From the NCBI GenBank assembly GCA_023485845.1, contig JAMCZE010000008.1:1-50433 (forward strand): a stretch of DNA of 50,433 nt, given 5' to 3'. Shown here one piece after another: positions 16,935-25,605 of this stretch (position 1 is its first letter; every line of letters begins with the position of its first letter). Both the position numbers and the translations under genes were made by a program. A model generated the notes under the pieces. It was not told the origin of the DNA. It made no database searches and saw only the letters and a program-made list of their open reading frames with translations. Origin of the DNA: Patescibacteria group bacterium (lineage in GTDB: Bacteria > Patescibacteriota > Microgenomatia > JAMCZE01).

Positions 16935-17312
16935 TTATTTTGTCGCTACTGGTGCCGTAACTGGTGTAACTGTTTGTGTGGTTATTTTCCCGTTTGTACT
17001 TTCTTCTGTTACCGTCTTTACAGTTTGGGCGACATTAAACATTTGGGGAAATCGTAACCGATACAAACTTTCGAGAAAATCAGTTCCTGCGTATCCAGCA
17101 AGTAAAGATATTCTCCAATCACCATCAGCAATCAGTCCTGAAACAATTCCAACAATCCCTGAAACCAAAAGGGTAAAACCAAAATACTGCCAGTGAATTT
17201 TAAACTCGTCGGGGTTTTGGGATTGTTTTAGGATTCCAACTAGTCCTCGTACCAATCCACCACCAAGTCCTGTCAGTAGATGATAAATTTGAAACTCTAA
17301 ATTAATCGTCAT
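16935..17312 (-). CDS. Small membrane protein, holin-like
   Basis: 125 residues with two Gly-rich hydrophobic helices (LLTGLGGGLVRGLVGIL and FGFTLLVSGIVGIVSGLIAD), a third weaker one (ISLLAGYAGTDFLESLYRL), and a polar Thr-rich tail. Size and layout resemble phage holin-like proteins of CPR elements, but no family signature is certain. It overlaps the start of the next gene upstream (YerC-like) by 4 nt and ends 3 nt from the M23-HTH gene on the other strand. Confidence 0.5.
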   Translation of the reverse strand: MTINLEFQIYHLLTGLGGGLVRGLVGILKQSQNPDEFKIHWQYFGFTLLVSGIVGIVSGLIADGDWRISLLAGYAGTDFLESLYRLRFPQMFNVAQTVKTVTEESTNGKITTQTVTPVTAPVATK

Positions 17313-17623
17313 GTTTTTACCACCTCCTTAACTTTTTGTACTTTTGTACTATTGTGCAAGACTGCAAAGCCACCCTTCCCAAACTTTATTACTTGTCCAA
17401 TCTTTGAAATGGTCGAAGTGCTAACAGGAATTTCTGCTGCAATTTCTTCGTAGGTTTTTCCATCAAGAATCAACTTTGCTATTTTTAATCTTTGGGCAAG
17501 ATCAAGGGTTTCTTCCGGAGAAAACAAATCTTCGATAAATTTTGCTAGATTCTTTTTGGTTTTAACTTTGAAAAAAGAATTAATTACTAACTGGGTATCT
17601 TTGTTTAAATTAATCTTGTCCAT
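17309..17623 (-). CDS. TrpR/YerC-YecD-like HTH protein
   Basis: The protein has the TrpR-superfamily pattern: a helical N-terminus (FIEDLFSPEETLDLAQRLKI), AKLILDGKTYEEIAAEIPVS, and the recognition helix TSTISKIGQVIKFGKGG, very close to the YerC/YecD family (usually ~100 aa). Such proteins bind DNA as dimers; the ligand, if any, is unknown. It is translationally coupled (4-nt overlap) to the holin-like gene, so it may control the M23/holin pair. Confidence 0.8.
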   Translation of the reverse strand: MDKINLNKDTQLVINSFFKVKTKKNLAKFIEDLFSPEETLDLAQRLKIAKLILDGKTYEEIAAEIPVSTSTISKIGQVIKFGKGGFAVLHNSTKVQKVKEVVKT

Positions 17624-17633
17624 ATATTTATTA

Positions 17634-20198
17634 TTACCAACACCAGAATAGAAAACAAGTTTTTGGTTTAGACGGTGACTGGGATTCGGGTATCGATGTT
17701 GGTTGAATTTCTGGTTGAGTTGTTGTGGTTGTTTTCAGAATTGGTGTCGTTGGTAAGGTGACAGTGGGATAACCGACTACAAAATAGGTGTTAAATATTT
17801 TGGTGGTGTTGGAGATAGTTTTGTTATTCCAATCAATGACAGTGTTGTTTGGGATAGTTTTCCATTTTGTTCCATCATAATATCCAATTCTTAAATTATT
17901 TGAATTAGAACTGGTGTAAGGTAAAGTAAGAGTGGCAGGGTTATCCAGTGGGGTTACTGGATAGCCATTGAAAGCGGAAAGAACTTTAACTTCAAAGATA
18001 TCACTTGCGGTATTTAATCCTTGTTCCCAGGGATATGGAACTTTGGGGGTTTGGTTGGAAAGATAGTCTGTTGATCTTTTGAACAGTTGGATATATAGAT
18101 CATCATGGTGGGTGGTATCTGCAGAAAATATACTGGCTCCCTGATCAGTCAGAAATGAGTTACTTCCTTGGTGGTGGGGACCAGAAGTAATGCAATATTT
18201 AAAGTTCCAGAGACAGTTAGGATCAGAGTTCCCAGAACTACCAGTACTGGGACTGTCATTAAAGGTAGCCACAGCATATGAACTTTGAGCTGTGTAACTA
18301 CCATTGGTATCAAAGGCTCTGATATATACCTTGTTAGAGGATCCAGAGGGAAAGTTAGAGAGAGTACAGGTAAAACTAGTAGTTCCTGTACAGTTGGTCC
18401 AGGAGGATGATGAAGGAGAATTGTCATTGTAGTTGTACTGGACTCCAGAGACACTAGTTACTGAATTAGAAGCTGTCACTGTTCCCATGATTTTGTCTTT
18501 ACCGGAAGAAGTGAGAGTGATTGAATGGGGGAAGTTGTAGATGATATAAAGAGAGTCTCTTCCCGCGGCTGAAATCACAAAATCGTCTTTTCCGTCTCCA
18601 TTTAAGTCAGTAGGAGCATCCTGGTATACAGACTTTGATAATCTGTTGTTGGCGGCTGCGCCATCAAAACGAAGCGTGTAATTATTTGAATTACTTAAAT
18701 CGATTAGATTTCCTGTTGTCCCCAAAAACTGCATAAAAATGTTTCTCGCTAATATAAAAAATGACCCTGAAAAAGAACCGTTTGGGTTGGCGTTGAAACT
18801 ACTAATGGCTAGATCTAGTCCACTGCCGTCGGTAAAATTCCCTCCGTAAAGTGTGTGAAATGCTCCTGCTCCATTTATTACAGCGGTGTAGTTTGCTGAA
18901 ACAGCCATATCGAGAGTATTACCAGTTCCCGAATGATTTGAGAGAAATGACTTTATATCTTCAATCAATGTAATATTACCTGTGTTTGGAAAACCAGCGT
19001 CACCAATCACAAGCGTTAATTTTCCTGACGAAGTAAAATCGTTTACAGAAATAGACCTACCAAAGAAACTAAGATTTGGATCACTGACACCATCTAAACG
19101 AATATTCCAATTAGAACTGTTTGCCATATCTAAAGTATTTCCGGTTCCGCTTAGGTAAGAACTTAAGATGCTGTCCTTGATAATAAATACTGATCCAGAC
19201 AGTGATCGTGAATTATAACTAGCATCATCTGCACCAATAATCAAATCATTTTTTCCGTTACCGTCTAGGTCACCGGCGTATTCTCCCACTGAAAATTCAT
19301 CAGAAGCGGTAGCTCCATCAATTCTTAAAGTAAAATTCGATGAGCTACTTAAGGCAACAATATTGCCAGTACTGTTAAAATATTGGCTTAGTATCGAACC
19401 GTCAATTATAAAAAGTGATCCCGAATCTGTGCGGCTATTTTGATTTGAGCTAAATGCAGGAAGCAGTAAATCCTGTGAGCCATTTTTATTAAGATCTAAC
19501 ATTTTCATTTGCCCCCCACCAAGAAAAACTGTTAGTGAATCTCCGTCAATTCTTATATTGAATGTTGATGCAGTAGAAATGTCTACATTATTTCCCGTAC
19601 CTTGATATTGAGTAATCAACGAATTTAATATGACGTAAACATGTCCCGGGCTTTTAACATCACCCAAAATCAAATCAACTTTTCCATCGCCATCAATATC
19701 AGAAACTATTTTATTTGTTCCGAGATGACTGCTTGCCAATGCACCATCAAAACGAATGTTGTAGTTAGCCGCATTAGTAAGGTCAATTGTGTTTCCGGTT
19801 CCTAAATACTTAGAGAGAATGGAATTGTAAATTATGTAAACTGATCCCGAATTTGATCTTCCATTAAAACTTGCGTTTTGCGCCGCCACAATAAGGTCGG
19901 GTTTCCCGTCGCCGTCCAAATCGGCAACTCTATAGTTATCAGCAAAGTCCGTACCAGATGCTCCGTCTATCCTAATATTCCAGTTTGTGCTTGTACCCAT
20001 ATTGTAAGTGGTCGCGGCCAAGATTTTAGAAGGAAAAATGAAGGAAGATAAAAATAGAAACAGGGAAAGGGAGAAGAGAAATTTTACAAAGCCGCGGAGC
20101 GGCTTACTCTCTCTCTCTCTCTCTCTCTCTCGATCCCAAGCTTGAAAGCAAGTTTTTGAAACATAACATATTAGGTTGGTGAAAATATTTTTCTCCAT
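17634..20198 (-). CDS. Secreted FG-GAP/integrin-alpha-like repeat protein with (CT)12 in its N-terminal coding region
   Basis: The ATG at 20198 (MEKNIFTNLICYV) follows TTGCAA-N17-TATAAA, giving a nearly leaderless start; an ATG at 20231 is the alternative. A (CT)12C tract (20107-20131) encodes RERERERE, followed by a signal sequence (FLFSLSLFLFLSSFIFPSKILA). No in-frame start exists between tract and signal. About seven repeats of 65-70 aa follow, each with a DLDGNGKNDLIIGADDASYN-like Ca-binding loop and SGSVFIIKDSIL, as in FG-GAP beta-propellers. The C-terminal third is Ser/Thr/Cys-rich and ends in TCFLFWCW. A surface adhesin or sugar-binding role is inferred. Confidence 0.8.
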   Translation of the reverse strand: MEKNIFTNLICYVSKTCFQAWDRERERERESKPLRGFVKFLFSLSLFLFLSSFIFPSKILAATTYNMGTSTNWNIRIDGASGTDFADNYRVADLDGDGKPDLIVAAQNASFNGRSNSGSVYIIYNSILSKYLGTGNTIDLTNAANYNIRFDGALASSHLGTNKIVSDIDGDGKVDLILGDVKSPGHVYVILNSLITQYQGTGNNVDISTASTFNIRIDGDSLTVFLGGGQMKMLDLNKNGSQDLLLPAFSSNQNSRTDSGSLFIIDGSILSQYFNSTGNIVALSSSSNFTLRIDGATASDEFSVGEYAGDLDGNGKNDLIIGADDASYNSRSLSGSVFIIKDSILSSYLSGTGNTLDMANSSNWNIRLDGVSDPNLSFFGRSISVNDFTSSGKLTLVIGDAGFPNTGNITLIEDIKSFLSNHSGTGNTLDMAVSANYTAVINGAGAFHTLYGGNFTDGSGLDLAISSFNANPNGSFSGSFFILARNIFMQFLGTTGNLIDLSNSNNYTLRFDGAAANNRLSKSVYQDAPTDLNGDGKDDFVISAAGRDSLYIIYNFPHSITLTSSGKDKIMGTVTASNSVTSVSGVQYNYNDNSPSSSSWTNCTGTTSFTCTLSNFPSGSSNKVYIRAFDTNGSYTAQSSYAVATFNDSPSTGSSGNSDPNCLWNFKYCITSGPHHQGSNSFLTDQGASIFSADTTHHDDLYIQLFKRSTDYLSNQTPKVPYPWEQGLNTASDIFEVKVLSAFNGYPVTPLDNPATLTLPYTSSNSNNLRIGYYDGTKWKTIPNNTVIDWNNKTISNTTKIFNTYFVVGYPTVTLPTTPILKTTTTTQPEIQPTSIPESQSPSKPKTCFLFWCW
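20107..20131. repeat. (CT)12 microsatellite inside a surface-protein gene
   Basis: Twelve CT units plus one C, read as alternating Arg-Glu codons on the minus strand. A gain or loss of one 2-nt unit would shift the frame before the signal peptide. This is the classical layout of a phase-variable contingency locus. Confidence 0.9.
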
Positions 20199-20306
20199 AT
20201 TATTTATAGTATGTCCAACCAGCAATTGCAATAGACTACTGATGATTGTTACCTACATAAGCTTAGTAATAGTTAGCAAATAATACAAGCAGCAAGTTGA
20301 AGCTGT

Positions 20307-20367
20307 TTGCAAAGAAATAACTTGTGGATTAATAGCCTCATGGCAACGAGAATTTTCTCGTATGCCA
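20307..20367 (+). promoter_or_regulatory. XRE gene promoter and start-codon dyad
   Basis: TTGCAA at 20307-20312, 17-nt spacer, TAATAG at 20330-20335. An interrupted inverted repeat TGGCA-ACGAGAA / TTCTCGT-A-TGCCA occupies 20341-20367, over the expected transcription start and the ATG at 20362. It probably binds the XRE protein it precedes (autorepression); the divergent FG-GAP gene could be a second target. Confidence 0.6.
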
Positions 20368-20583
20368 AGAAAAAACAATAGGACACTGGAGAAACTTGGA
20401 ACCAAGATCCGAAAGCTACGAAAAAATACAAAACTCACCCAGGAAGAGCTGGCTGGAGATTTAGATATTAGCCGTGTTTACATGGGTTACATCGAGCAAG
20501 GTCGGGAAAGCCCATCGCTTAAGTTGTTAATGAAAATGGCTCGAAAGTTTAAAGTCAAAGTTGAGGATTTATTCCACCGGTAA
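20362..20583 (+). CDS. XRE-family HTH regulator
   Basis: 73 residues, essentially only the Cro/C1 HTH domain: LGTKIRKLRKNTKLTQEELA, GDLDISRVYMGYIEQGRESP, SLKLLMKMARKFKVKVEDLF. Single-domain XRE proteins of this size act as repressors in elements, toxin-antitoxin loci and defence islands. It is divergent from the FG-GAP gene and has an operator-like dyad over its own start. A GGGTC/GACCC hairpin (20642-20661) lies between it and the convergent DUF3800 gene but has no T-tract. Confidence 0.9.
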   Translation: MPRKNNRTLEKLGTKIRKLRKNTKLTQEELAGDLDISRVYMGYIEQGRESPSLKLLMKMARKFKVKVEDLFHR

Positions 20584-20675
20584 ACGCTAAACCTTAATTT
20601 TGATATCTTGACAGAAAATGGTAATATAAGAGTGCGGGTGTGGGTCTCTTGTCCATGACCCGCAATTTAATTCCC

Positions 20676-21488
20676 TTAATTCCTCCAGTCCATTTCCCAC
20701 ACACTGAAATATGAAGGGCTTGTGGCAGTGAAACTTCCACAGATAGATTTTTTGTTTAATGCCATTTTAAGTTCGTTGACTACGCCACTTCGTTTTTCTG
20801 CCAGCTTGTTCGAGACCAATCCCCCTGCTTGTTTATAATCCCAAGTGACACAACCTAAAAGGACGTCAACCAGTTGAATAAGTAAACTAGCATGAGATTC
20901 CAAACGAGTACATTTGAAGTTTAATGAGCTCATTCCGCGTTTAACCAACGCTTCTTTGGTTTTTGTCTCCAAGTTTTGCTCAAAAGTTGTTTGGATATTT
21001 CCTGGTTTACTAAGATCGTCGGCCAAAATGCAGACTCCACTACATTTAAGATTAGCCGCTTCTCGAGCAATTAACATGCCTGCATATTTCATGTAAGTAT
21101 CCCAGGTTCCCGGGATGAGTGAAACTGGGTGATAGTGTGGATTTTGTTTATCAATGATTATCGCAGCGAAATGTGCTTCGTGAATTGTGAAGTAGTCTTT
21201 GATAATTTCTCGGTAAGTGCCTTGATTGAGAAAGTTAATCCGGTCAAATTTTAGCTCAAAACGCTTACCGCCTTTAGCTATTGTGGCAACTTCTTCTGGT
21301 TTGTTTTCTGTTAAAAGTTGGTCAACACGATTGGCTCGACTTAAGTCAGAAATAGTATGAATATTAAGTGCTCGCTTGGAAATTAGATCGTAAAGCGTGC
21401 CAGTTTCTCTAAGAAGCAACAGGCCAATTCCAAAATACCTTTCCTGTTTAGTATTGCCACTTTCATCAATAAATCCAAAACAATCCAT
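20676..21488 (-). CDS. DUF3800 protein
   Basis: The N-terminal FGFIDESGNT motif, the downstream ILADDLS acidic stretch and the C-terminal QLVDVLLGCVTWDY are the hallmarks of DUF3800, a putative RNase-H-fold nuclease family with an acidic active site. Length (270 aa) is normal. DUF3800 genes are frequent in mobile elements and defence islands; the molecular role is not established. It stands alone between an XRE gene and a recombinase element. Confidence 0.85.
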   Translation of the reverse strand: MDCFGFIDESGNTKQERYFGIGLLLLRETGTLYDLISKRALNIHTISDLSRANRVDQLLTENKPEEVATIAKGGKRFELKFDRINFLNQGTYREIIKDYFTIHEAHFAAIIIDKQNPHYHPVSLIPGTWDTYMKYAGMLIAREAANLKCSGVCILADDLSKPGNIQTTFEQNLETKTKEALVKRGMSSLNFKCTRLESHASLLIQLVDVLLGCVTWDYKQAGGLVSNKLAEKRSGVVNELKMALNKKSICGSFTATSPSYFSVWEMDWRN

Positions 21489-21719
21489 ATCTGTATTTTA
21501 TTCTTTAAATCCAAAAATTTGAAGAAGAAGATACCATGGGCACGAGCCCTTGGGGATTCCTTGCTTTTACAAAAATGTTACCTTAACAATTTTTCCAATT
21601 GATATTAATCGAACCTCTTAGATATATATTGCAATATTGAAACTCCACAAGCTTTTGATCACACTGAAAAAGTGCGGAAAATTTTAGCCTTTCTTTTAAC
21701 GATTCGAGTCGACACTTTG

Positions 21720-21843
21720 CGAAAAAGCGGAGGCCCGAGCGAAGTCGAGGGCCGGAGCGATACAATAAGCCCCGCCCGCAGGCGGGGCGGAGACCTAACG
21801 ATTTAAATTTTTAAAATCAGTTCGAATTTTTAAATACAACGAC
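21720..21843 (-). repeat. Intergenic cassette repeat (RPT), copy 2
   Basis: Reverse-oriented copy of the repeat at 14848-14971, nearly identical over its whole length. It abuts the left terminal repeat of recombinase element A at 21843. Outside it (about 21680-21719) lies a stretch matching the region upstream of recombinase C (CTTTCTTTTAACGATTCGAG), so this locus once resembled the B/C arrangement at the window end. The remaining 21489-21680 holds nothing I recognise. Confidence 0.85.
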
Positions 21844-23544
21844 CGCAAATCAGGAGTGGACCAAAAAAACTGGGGAGAGCGAGTCCCGTCCACTGGCGGG
21901 ACGAGCGCGTCAAAACCGCCCGATTTGAAATTGACGGCCAGCTGCCGGATACAGATAGCAAAAGAAGAAAAGAAAGGGCAAAAATTTTCGTAACAAGGAA
22001 AAATATTATCATAGTGCAGTAGCACAATAGTACAAAGCTAAAACGCTTATGAAATACATAGCTTACTGTCGAAAATCAACTGATGAACCAGACCGGCAAA
22101 TTCTTTCCATTGAAGCCCAAATTGCCGAGTTGAAAGAATTTGCAGAAAGAGAACATCTGGAGATTTTAGATTTTGTGGCCGAAAGCAAAACGGCCAAAGA
22201 GCCAGTAGAGAAAAATTTAACGAGGTTTTAAAAAGAATTGAAAAAGGGGAAGCTGGAGGCATTGTTTCCTGGCACCCGGACAGATTGGCAAGAAACTCGG
22301 TAGATGGTGGAAAGATAATCTATCTGTTGGATACTGGTAAAATTCTTGATTTAAAGTTTCCCTCTTTTTGGTTTGAAAATACTCCCCAAGGAAAGTTCAT
22401 GCTTTCCATTGCTTTCGGCCAATCAAAATATTATGTGGATAATCTGAGCGAAAATATTAAACGGGGGAACAGACAAAAGTTAAGACGAGGAGAATATCCG
22501 GGGAAAGCACCGTTTGGTTATGTAAATGATCCGATAACCAGAGGAGTGATCATTGATCGAAAAAGAGCAAAGTTTGTTAAAACTGCTTTTGAAATGATTG
22601 CTGATGGTAAAAATCCAGTGGATGTTAGAAATTACTTTTTAGCGGAAAAAGTTTGCGACAGAAGGGGTTTATCAGCTACATATTATGACCGAATTAAAAG
22701 ACTTTTAAACAATACTTTTTACTACGGGGTTTTTAAATTTAATGGGGAATTTTATGAAGGGAAGCAAAAGCCCATCATTTCCAAAAAACTTTTTGATAAG
22801 GTTCAACAAAATTTAAAACCGAGAAAATTAAAAAGTAATAAAGCGAATTTTGAATTTTTGGGCTTAATGAAATGTGGGGAATGTGGATCATCAATAACGG
22901 CAGAAATTCATCACAAGTTTTACAAGCGAAAAGGTAGGCACGCCGAATATATTTACTACCGGTGTTCCAAGAAAAAAGGGTCGTGTAATCAAAAATATCT
23001 TTCCGGGGGAATTTTAGAAGATCAGATTTTTGAAAACCTTAAAAAGGTCGCTCTTCCAAATTCCGCCGCCCAAAAATTCAAAATATGGGCTAATGAAGAT
23101 GCACAGGAGGAAAGAAAATTATCTGCCGGACAAATTGAAATTCTTAAAGTTCAACTTAAAGAAGCTGAAGGAAAAATTGACCGACTGCTGGAAGGATATT
23201 TAGACAAAATAATTGACCCGGTGGAATATCAAAAAAAGAAAAACGAATTACTTCAGATGAAAGTAACAATAAACGAGAAAATTAAGGAAATTGAAAGGAC
23301 GGGAAATAATTGGCTCGAACCCTTTTTAGAATTCGTAGAAACGGCGTCGGAAATAGAAAAAATCGCGCGCGCAAAAAAGAAAGACATAAGTTTGCGAAAC
23401 TTAGTCCAAAGTGTCGGCTCGAACTTCTTTTTAACTGATCGGCAGCTGGCCGTCAATTTCAAATCTGGCGGTTTTGACGCGCTCGTCCCGCCAGCGGGCG
23501 GGACTCGCTCTTCCCAATTTTTCCGCTCCACTCTTGATTGGCGG
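21843..23544 (+). mobile_element. Serine-recombinase element A with imperfect terminal inverted repeats
   Basis: The element is about 1.70 kb. Its left end (21843-21949) is an inverted copy of the 3' end of its own recombinase gene (about 23437-23544), with scattered mismatches and conserved outer ends (CCGCAAATCA against CCGCCAATCA). It contains the promoter with a GTGC-N4-GCAC dyad (22015-22026) and a frameshifted recombinase. Same architecture as element B at 48149-49841, whose repeats are perfect. The accumulated differences plus the frameshift suggest an older, inactive copy. Confidence 0.7.
22015..22026 (+). promoter_or_regulatory. Recombinase-promoter dyad GTGC-N4-GCAC (element A)
   Basis: GTGC-AGTA-GCAC lies 23 nt before the recombinase ATG at 22049, just after an AATATTATCAT stretch usable as -10. 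The same dyad with a different centre (TAAA) occurs upstream of recombinases B (49663-49674) and C (50031-50042). Conserved arms with a changed centre suggest a protein-binding site. Confidence 0.5.
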
Positions 23545-23625
23545 AACATCGTGAGGGACGTTGGAAAGATACTTCAGCGACAAACCGAGTATATTTACAT
23601 CCCCAATTTAAGTCCTCAGAATTAA
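22049..23625 (+). pseudogene. Serine recombinase A, frameshifted
   Basis: The N-terminal resolvase domain starts MKYIAYCRKSTDEPDRQILS with the catalytic Ser in RKSTDE. It is followed by HPDRLARNSVDGGKIIYLLD, the recombinase domain (KAPFGYVNDPITRGVIIDRK), a zinc ribbon (CGECGSSI, then YYRCSKKKGSC) and a coiled coil. Compared with copies B and C, one base is missing near 22204, so the frame stops at 22231 and reopens at 22285. The last 25 residues (after about 23544, WRNIVRDVGKILQRQ) read past the element end into flanking DNA. Near-identity to B over long stretches indicates recent common origin. Confidence 0.85.
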
Positions 23626-23662
23626 TTTTACTATATCAGATTTTACCCTACCCTGCCACTCA

Positions 23663-24253
23663 CTATTTCTTTACCTTAAACATCGGGCCGTGGCCAGGAA
23701 TAATATAGTCGGCAACTTCCAACACCTTCTTCCTGCTTTCTTTCAATGCCTTCTCATCTTTCACGTATGGATCTTCACGATCCACTAACTTAAGGATATC
23801 TCTTTCTTGCTTTTCTCCGTCTCTCCACCATAAAACATCACCAGCTATAATTACTTTTCCAAACTCTTCAGTATTTACTAAAACAGAGCAGTGGAACTGG
23901 TCATGACCAGGCGTTTTGATTATTTCTATATCAGTATTTGGGATTTTGCCATTGTGACTGCTTATTTTCCCATCAAAAGAATAAACGTCGCTGTTGTCGA
24001 AAACTTTGGCATTGTTGAAAATACCAACCAAAAGGGAGTGATCTAAATGGGTATGGGTCAAAATCACATAGTTAATGTCTTCTGTTTTTAGCCCTTCTTT
24101 TACTAAATTATCCAATAATAATTTTCTGTTCATTCCAGGATCAACAATTACGTTCGCATTACCATCCTGAATTAAGGTGGTTGCTGAAGAAGCAGATTCA
24201 ACCCCGTTTATTTCTGTTGCATAACCCTGAATTAAGAGTTTTATTTTCGGCAT
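23663..24253 (-). CDS. Metallo-beta-lactamase-fold hydrolase
   Basis: The start MPKIKLLIQGYA at 24253 is chosen because the fold begins there and it sits 4 nt after the upstream stop. The zinc-binding motif THTHLDHS, a distal His in KTPGHDQFHCSVL, the Asp in IAGDVLWW and the final His in IPGHGPMF are all present, so it should be an active two-metal hydrolase. Short overall (196 aa) and MBLAC1/glyoxalase-II-like; substrate unknown. It is the last gene of an eight-gene minus-strand operon. Confidence 0.85.
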   Translation of the reverse strand: MPKIKLLIQGYATEINGVESASSATTLIQDGNANVIVDPGMNRKLLLDNLVKEGLKTEDINYVILTHTHLDHSLLVGIFNNAKVFDNSDVYSFDGKISSHNGKIPNTDIEIIKTPGHDQFHCSVLVNTEEFGKVIIAGDVLWWRDGEKQERDILKLVDREDPYVKDEKALKESRKKVLEVADYIIPGHGPMFKVKK

Positions 24254-24257
24254 AAAA

Positions 24258-24620
24258 TTATTCAAATTCTTCAATGTTTTTAATAGATACGACTACGGCG
24301 GCTTTGGGAGTGTAGTTCTTATTCGTCTCCAGGCCCTTCACATAATCGAAATACTTTCCCGAAGATAGGTACTCCGCCTCGCCAGTTATTTTAATTCCAT
24401 AATGGTAATCTTCTTCGTATGCCAACACGAAAACTTTTTTATTTACCAATATATTTCTTTCAGAAGCAGACATCTGGTTAGAGGTAATAATAAGCCGATC
24501 ACCTTCAGCTTTATTGGCTTCCACAATAATAGCGCGTGGCTGGCAATCTTTATCCGCTGTAGCCAAAATTACCAAATTTCTTCGACCTAATAATTCTAAT
24601 TGTTTTTGATTTAACTCCAT
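24258..24620 (-). CDS. Pyridoxamine 5'-phosphate oxidase-like flavin-binding protein
   Basis: The start MELNQKQLELLGRRNLVILA at 24620 is preferred; the longer frame from 24704 overlaps the upstream gene without similarity. The split-barrel pattern is clear: VILATADKDCQPRAIIVEAN, IITSNQMSASERNIL, VFVLAYEEDYHYGIKITGEAEYL. At 120 aa it is a minimal PNPOx-like domain, a family that binds FMN, F420 or haem; the cofactor cannot be told. Separated by 14 nt from the glycosylase gene upstream. Confidence 0.8.
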   Translation of the reverse strand: MELNQKQLELLGRRNLVILATADKDCQPRAIIVEANKAEGDRLIITSNQMSASERNILVNKKVFVLAYEEDYHYGIKITGEAEYLSSGKYFDYVKGLETNKNYTPKAAVVVSIKNIEEFE

Positions 24621-24634
24621 ATTTGTTAAATTAA

Positions 24635-25603
24635 TTATAATCTTATTTCTTTTTCTAACCAATCGATTTTCTCGTGCTTGCGCCGCCAAAATATATCCTC
24701 CCAAATATAGTGGACTGTCAGCATTGAATAATCGCCGTATTGCCTGAGGATATCTTTTTGAATCGTGTTGGTCGGCACAAGTTTTTTATTATAGAAAAGC
24801 ATCGAGTATATCTTATGTTGCCAAGGAGCAATGTGATCGAAAACATCATAATGATGCAGTGCCTCAAATAAAAGAATGCGTGCACTTTCAGGGCCGATTC
24901 CATAAAGCTTAATCAGCTCTTTCTTGGCATTTTCTTTATCAAGCGTCCGCAATTGAAACTCATCTATTTTTTTATTCGCAAAATCCCCAGAAAGACGCTT
25001 AATAAATTTTGCCCTATAGCCAATTCGCAAATCGCGCAATTCCTGCTCTTTAGTTTTAGATAAATCTTCTGGAAGCCAAATAGCATAGAAGACCTTTTTA
25101 TCAAACTCAATCTTGATCCCATATTTACTAATCAAAGCGTCCAGCATCTGCTGGCTACGCCTGACAGTCGCATTCTGCAAAACTACAGCAATAATCAACA
25201 ATTCATAGAGAGTGTATTGACTCAAGTTCCGCATGCCCATCCATTTTTTGAATACAGGATAAAATCGTTTATCGTTTTTAGCCAAGGCATTAAACGCTCT
25301 AAAATCTTGATCAAGCTCAAATCGCCAGCTTATTTCTTTTTTAATACCTTCAAGTTCGTTATGGCTTAAACTTCCTTTATAAAAGACTGACGCCAATAGT
25401 TTAGGCTTGGCTGTAGTGCCACCATTTTTAATCTTTAGCCCAAACAAACGCTTACCGATTCGCAACGACTGCCAATATATCCCTGGCTCCCAATCTTCCA
25501 GTTTGAGATTATTCGGAAAGTGTGATGGCTTATGAAAAGTACCATCAAAATGAAATGGTGATTTGGGGAACAAAATAAAGCTTTTTGTAAGATTTAATTT
25601 CAT
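24635..25603 (-). CDS. AlkA-like DNA-3-methyladenine glycosylase (HhH-GPD)
   Basis: Residues 1-100 form the N-terminal AlkA/OGG1-like part (FHKPSHFP, WEPGIYWQSLRIGKRLFGLK). The HhH-GPD core has LSQYTLYELLIIAVVLQNAT, the hairpin KKELIKLYGIGPESARILLF, and the catalytic Asp in HYDVFDHIAPW. The family excises alkylated or otherwise damaged bases as the first step of base-excision repair. Length (322 aa) is slightly above E. coli AlkA. It starts 2 nt after the stop of the DUF5680 gene. Confidence 0.8.
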   Translation of the reverse strand: MKLNLTKSFILFPKSPFHFDGTFHKPSHFPNNLKLEDWEPGIYWQSLRIGKRLFGLKIKNGGTTAKPKLLASVFYKGSLSHNELEGIKKEISWRFELDQDFRAFNALAKNDKRFYPVFKKWMGMRNLSQYTLYELLIIAVVLQNATVRRSQQMLDALISKYGIKIEFDKKVFYAIWLPEDLSKTKEQELRDLRIGYRAKFIKRLSGDFANKKIDEFQLRTLDKENAKKELIKLYGIGPESARILLFEALHHYDVFDHIAPWQHKIYSMLFYNKKLVPTNTIQKDILRQYGDYSMLTVHYIWEDIFWRRKHEKIDWLEKEIRL

Positions 25604-25605
25604 GT

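Noticed and set aside
18149-18454. 101-aa minus-strand ORF within the FG-GAP gene
   Set aside because: Same strand but out of frame with a strongly repetitive real gene; product of Ser/Thr-rich codon bias.
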